Positions 21,023 through 23,367 of a stretch of DNA of 23,367 bases are shown one piece after another. Source of the DNA: a virus. The notes below the pieces were generated by a model. It was not told where the DNA came from, made no database searches, and saw nothing but the letters and a program-made list of their open reading frames with translations. Both the position numbers and the translations under genes were made by a program. The DNA is taken from the IMG/VR virus record IMGVR_UViG_3300025138_000374, positions 1-23,367 of that record. One strand, written 5' to 3'. The number at the start of each line of letters is the position of its first letter. Position 1 is the stretch's first letter.

Positions 21023-21252
21023 TGACAGAATATAATATGAATAATTCTATTCAAGTAAAAATAAAAGAAAGAATGGATATATTGCAAAGTTGGATGGAAA
21101 GTGATTATCATCTTTCTCGTCCATTAGTAGTTAAAGAACATATAGAAACTATATCTAAATTTTGGAGTGTTCTTCAAGAGGAAGATACAGATTATATTAA
21201 TGGTTCATTATATGCAATTGAAAATAAATTAAATTGGAAAGAGAATAAATAA
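21022..21252 (+). CDS. 76-aa protein of unknown function
   Basis: The start overlaps the preceding stop (TAATG). A helical, charged protein (IQVKIKERMDILQSWMESDYH, VVKEHIETISKFWSVLQEE) ending in YAIENKLNWKENK. No motif seen. It belongs to the tightly coupled small-gene run that begins at 20179. Confidence 0.65.
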   Translation: MTEYNMNNSIQVKIKERMDILQSWMESDYHLSRPLVVKEHIETISKFWSVLQEEDTDYINGSLYAIENKLNWKENK

Positions 21253-21255
21253 TCT

Positions 21256-21861
21256 ATGTTAAGTTTTAAATCATATCTAAATGAAAAAACTGGAAAAGGT
21301 TTAACTATCTTTGATATTGATGAAACTATGTTTATCACTAAAGCTAAAGTAAAAGTAATGAATGGTGATAAAGTAATTAAAACATTAGATAATAAACAAT
21401 TTAACAAATATAAACTTAAAAAAGATGAAGAATTTGATTTTGGTGAATTTAGATCAGCAGAACTATTTTACAAAACATCTACTCCAATAGGTAGAATGAT
21501 TGATAAAGTAAAAGCAATATTAAAAAATGCAGTTAGAGCTGGAAGTAAAGTTATTATAATAACAGCTAGACCTAACTTTGATAATAAAGATTTATTCTTA
21601 GATACATTTAGAAATCAAGGAATTGACATAGACAATATCTATGTTGAGAGAGCTGGAAACTTAGGTTCAGGTCCAGCAGCTGATAATAAAGTTGTCATCA
21701 TTAAGAAATATTTAGATCAAGATATATATAAAAGAATTAGACTGTTTGATGATGCTATGTCAAACATTAAAGCATTTCTATCTTTAAGAGAAGAATATAA
21801 CGACGTAGAGTTTGAAGGATATTTAGCAAACCACAGTGGATCAGTAAGGAGAATAAGATGA
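21256..21861 (+). CDS. HAD-family phosphatase with capsid-targeting-like N-terminus
   Basis: A 201-aa protein. HAD motifs are all present: I, FDIDET (D20 nucleophile, D22 acid/base, residues 19-24); II, IIITAR with T103; III, K145 in ADNKVVIIKKYL; IV, LFDDAMSN with D165-D166. The fold resembles the phosphatase half of T4 polynucleotide kinase, so a 3'-phosphatase or nucleotidase role is possible. The first ten residues MLSFKSYLNE resemble the T4 capsid-targeting peptide MKTYQEFIAE, with L-N-E at 8-10 matching the gp21 cleavage consensus. Such a protein may be packaged in the head and injected. It starts three bases after the previous stop. Confidence 0.8.
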   Translation: MLSFKSYLNEKTGKGLTIFDIDETMFITKAKVKVMNGDKVIKTLDNKQFNKYKLKKDEEFDFGEFRSAELFYKTSTPIGRMIDKVKAILKNAVRAGSKVIIITARPNFDNKDLFLDTFRNQGIDIDNIYVERAGNLGSGPAADNKVVIIKKYLDQDIYKRIRLFDDAMSNIKAFLSLREEYNDVEFEGYLANHSGSVRRIR

Positions 21862-21887
21862 TTGAAGTATGGATTAGAAGAGTATAA
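21858..21887 (+). CDS. possible 9-codon minicistron linking two genes
   Basis: An ideal ribosome binding site (TAAGGAGA) precedes an ATG at 21858 that overlaps the HAD gene's TGA. The frame reads MIEVWIRRV and stops at TAA 21885-21887, whose last base is the first base of the next ATG (21887). The layout ATGA...TAATG suggests a short leader that carries ribosomes from one gene to the next. The peptide itself need not have a function. Confidence 0.35.
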   Translation: MIEVWIRRV

Positions 21888-22084
21888 TGGAAACATTACT
21901 ATACATGTTATTAGGAATTGGAATGCTCATTGTTCTAATTGTTATCTATCAATTTATATGGTCTTTGTATAAAGATAGAGAATGGAGATTGAATAATCCA
22001 GATGAACATGCAATATTTGAACAAATAAAGAAAAAACAAGTTTATTATTTATCAGGAAAAGGAAAAACTAAAAATGGGACCTGA
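21887..22084 (+). CDS. 65-aa single-span membrane protein
   Basis: The N-terminal hydrophobic helix LLYMLLGIGMLIVLIVIYQF (residues 4-23) is followed by a basic-polar cytoplasmic-type tail (KDREWRLNNPDEHAIFEQIKKK). It is probably an N-anchored inner-membrane protein. Its ATG shares a base with the stop of the 9-codon frame, and its own stop overlaps the next gene by 11 bases. No family recognised. Confidence 0.65.
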   Translation: METLLYMLLGIGMLIVLIVIYQFIWSLYKDREWRLNNPDEHAIFEQIKKKQVYYLSGKGKTKNGT

Positions 22085-22304
22085 ATTTGCAGAATATATA
22101 CCTCAATTAGCAATGTGTGAGTCATTATCATTACATAGTTTATTAGAGCCATCAATCTCTCAATATTGTGAAAGCATTCATAATTTTATATTAATAGATG
22201 TGTTTGATAGTAACGAAACACATTTTAACAAATGGTGGGATATTAATGTAGTTCCACTTGTTTCAGAATTTTATTACATTTTACACAATAGAGGCATCTC
22301 ATGA
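22074..22304 (+). CDS. 76-aa protein of unknown function
   Basis: Starts 11 bases inside the membrane-protein gene and overlaps the VOC-fold gene by 4 bases (ATGA). A largely helical, acidic protein rich in Leu, Ser, His and Trp (LAMCESLSLHSLLEPSISQY, NKWWDINVVPLVSEFYYI). No signal peptide, motif or known family is seen. Confidence 0.6.
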   Translation: MGPEFAEYIPQLAMCESLSLHSLLEPSISQYCESIHNFILIDVFDSNETHFNKWWDINVVPLVSEFYYILHNRGIS

Positions 22305-22795
22305 GTAATTGTTTTCATTTAGCAATAGAAGGAGGAAGATTAGAAACTACTCTTCCTTTCTACACTGATTTATTAATGTGTAAACTTGGTCCATTTGAAA
22401 AAGGTAAATGGCAAGATATAGATTTTTATGGTAATGAACTAACTCTTCATGAATCAACTCCAAGAAGATTTAAATCTCATGAAAGAACATTACATAATGT
22501 TGATATGGGAGCTGTGTGTGTTCCTCATTTTGGTATACATCTTCCATGGAATATATATTCAGAAATAAAAACAAGAGTAAAACAAACTGATCATTTTAAT
22601 AGTTTCTATGATGCTCCGTATGTTAGATTTGAAGGTGAAGATACACAACAAGAAACGTTTTTTGTTGAAGATCCTAATTTTAACATGTTAGAAATAAAAA
22701 GTATTCAAGGAACTTACTATAACAATGAAGACATTGATAGTTTTAATAATAAAACACAAAAAGATATTTTACAAGGTGAGTTATGGGAATCATAA
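22301..22795 (+). CDS. VOC-superfamily (glyoxalase/dioxygenase fold) protein
   Basis: A 164-aa protein. FHLAIEGGRLETTLPFYTDLLMC (read as FHLAI then FYTDLL) is the first beta-alpha-beta-beta unit of VOC proteins. WQDIDFYGNELTLHES follows. The second unit has VPHFGIHL and ends FFVEDPNFNMLEIKSI, the typical DPxGNxxE ending. The candidate metal site is H6, H76 and E131, the usual two-His-one-Glu set. Close bacterial relatives in memory are unassigned glyoxalase/bleomycin-resistance/dioxygenase proteins. A detoxifying, fosfomycin-like or dioxygenase role cannot be distinguished. It overlaps both neighbours. Confidence 0.8.
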   Translation: MSNCFHLAIEGGRLETTLPFYTDLLMCKLGPFEKGKWQDIDFYGNELTLHESTPRRFKSHERTLHNVDMGAVCVPHFGIHLPWNIYSEIKTRVKQTDHFNSFYDAPYVRFEGEDTQQETFFVEDPNFNMLEIKSIQGTYYNNEDIDSFNNKTQKDILQGELWES

Positions 22796-23094
22796 TAGAT
22801 TTTAATACTAGAAAAGAATTAGACTTTGATGACACTAATGTAATATTTCTAAAAAGAGATAGAATGTTTAAAGTATATTTTAATTGTCCTGGAAATTCTG
22901 TTACAATGGATAGAAATGAATTTAATTCTGATATAGCTTTAAGCATTTGGAAAGAACCTATAGAAGGAGAAATGATTCAATTAGGAGTAGCAGTTATTCC
23001 AGCAAAAGATATAGATGAAGCTGCTGAAAGATTAAATGAATTGATTGCATTTGCGACAATAGAAGAAATAGAACTAATGAGGGAAAATATATAA
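22783..23094 (+). CDS. 103-aa protein of unknown function
   Basis: Overlaps the VOC-fold gene by 13 bases and the next gene by one base. The N-terminal half is beta-rich (GIIIDFNTRKELDFDDTNVIFL, read IIIDFNTRKEL). A GVAVIPAKDIDEAAERLNEL segment and an acidic helical end (EEIELMREN) follow. No motif recognised. Codon use and the overlap pattern support it as a real gene. Confidence 0.65.
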   Translation: MGIIIDFNTRKELDFDDTNVIFLKRDRMFKVYFNCPGNSVTMDRNEFNSDIALSIWKEPIEGEMIQLGVAVIPAKDIDEAAERLNELIAFATIEEIELMRENI

Positions 23095-23367
23095 TGTATG
23101 CAATAAAAGTTTATTTGAAGAAACCTAGAGCTTCAGGATTAAAAACTAAAGGGAATTATTTCCTTTCTTCAGATTTAGAAAGAAATTTTTATTTAATGAG
23201 AGATATGAATGATAATATAGTTCATATATATACTGATAAACAAAAAGCTCAAAATGTAGCTGATCAGCTACAATTACAAAATAGTAAAAGTTTAATTACT
23301 ATTACATCAGATATTCCTGCTTCTGCTTTATCAAGAGGATTACAGAAGTTAGGAATTAAAAATGAGA
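23094..23367 (+). CDS. unidentified protein, 3' end beyond the window
   Basis: A frame starting at ATG 23094 (TAATG overlap) stays open for 91 codons to the right edge. It begins MYAIKVYLKKPRASGLKTKG and contains a lysine/asparagine-rich segment with TDKQKAQNVADQLQLQ, suggesting a small alpha/beta domain. The remainder is outside the window. No family recognised. Confidence 0.6.
   Translation, partial: MYAIKVYLKKPRASGLKTKGNYFLSSDLERNFYLMRDMNDNIVHIYTDKQKAQNVADQLQLQNSKSLITITSDIPASALSRGLQKLGIKNE

Overview
This window is a compact, AT-rich (roughly 30% GC by eye) stretch of a tailed-phage genome of the T4-like type. Every supported protein gene lies on the + strand, and neighbouring genes mostly touch or overlap by 1 to about 30 bases. 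The diagnostic genes are a UvsX recombinase, a gp41/DnaB-type replicative helicase and a T4-Rnh-type 5'-3' exonuclease. They are mixed with the auxiliary genes typical of marine T4-like phages (cyanophages, pelagiphages). A CMP-KDO synthetase homologue suggests a Gram-negative host. No photosynthesis genes are present, so a heterotrophic marine host, for example of the SAR11 type, is plausible, but the sequence does not prove it.

Layout. Positions 1-211 hold the end of an unidentified gene and a rho-independent terminator. Positions 251-5250 are a replication/recombination block (uvsX, small membrane proteins, kdsB-like gene, helicase, coiled-coil protein). Positions 5299-6593 hold an FkbM-type methyltransferase and a conserved unknown. 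Positions 6641-8733 hold the rnh-like nuclease, a strongly translated unknown protein and a nucleotidyltransferase. Positions 8726-11901 hold a DUF6433-like protein, an Fe/Mn superoxide-dismutase-fold protein, a ligase-like nucleotidyltransferase (DUF6267-like), an HExxH protein and a degenerate phosphoribosyltransferase-like protein. Positions 11971-13302 hold conserved phage unknowns and a tRNA-Trp nested inside a reading frame. Positions 13299-15419 are queE-queD-folE closed by a strong terminator. Positions 15437-18205 hold an exported protein, a QueD-like T-fold protein, a nuclease-like protein and a DpdA-type transglycosylase. Positions 18205-20102 hold a DUF3310-like protein, a dUTPase-family protein, an RNA polymerase omega homologue, a MazG-like protein and a GNAT. 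Positions 20179-23367 hold small unknown genes, a HAD phosphatase and a VOC-fold protein.

How the genes work together. FolE, QueD and QueE would turn GTP into 7-carboxy-7-deazaguanine. The DpdA-like enzyme would swap a 7-deazaguanine base into phage DNA, as known from other phages, and so shield it from nucleases. QueC is not in this window, so the final modified base is open. The dUTPase-family and MazG-like proteins point to control of the nucleotide pool. The omega homologue points to contact with host RNA polymerase.

The most unusual signals are these. (1) A complete tRNA-Trp cloverleaf with encoded CCA lies inside an intact, conserved-looking phage gene on the same strand. (2) Three enzyme-like proteins begin with a decapeptide resembling the T4 capsid-targeting sequence and its gp21 cleavage site, suggesting packaged, injected proteins; one is nuclease-like and sits directly beside dpdA. 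(3) An SOD-fold protein keeps all four metal ligands but has altered gateway residues. (4) The phage encodes an RNA polymerase omega homologue. (5) There are two divergent QueD-like proteins with complementary residue losses, and a QueE whose iron-sulfur cysteine motif is split by a long insertion. Two near-identical TTGACT promoter cassettes and a recurrent ACTATAATAATA element suggest the transcription-start logic.
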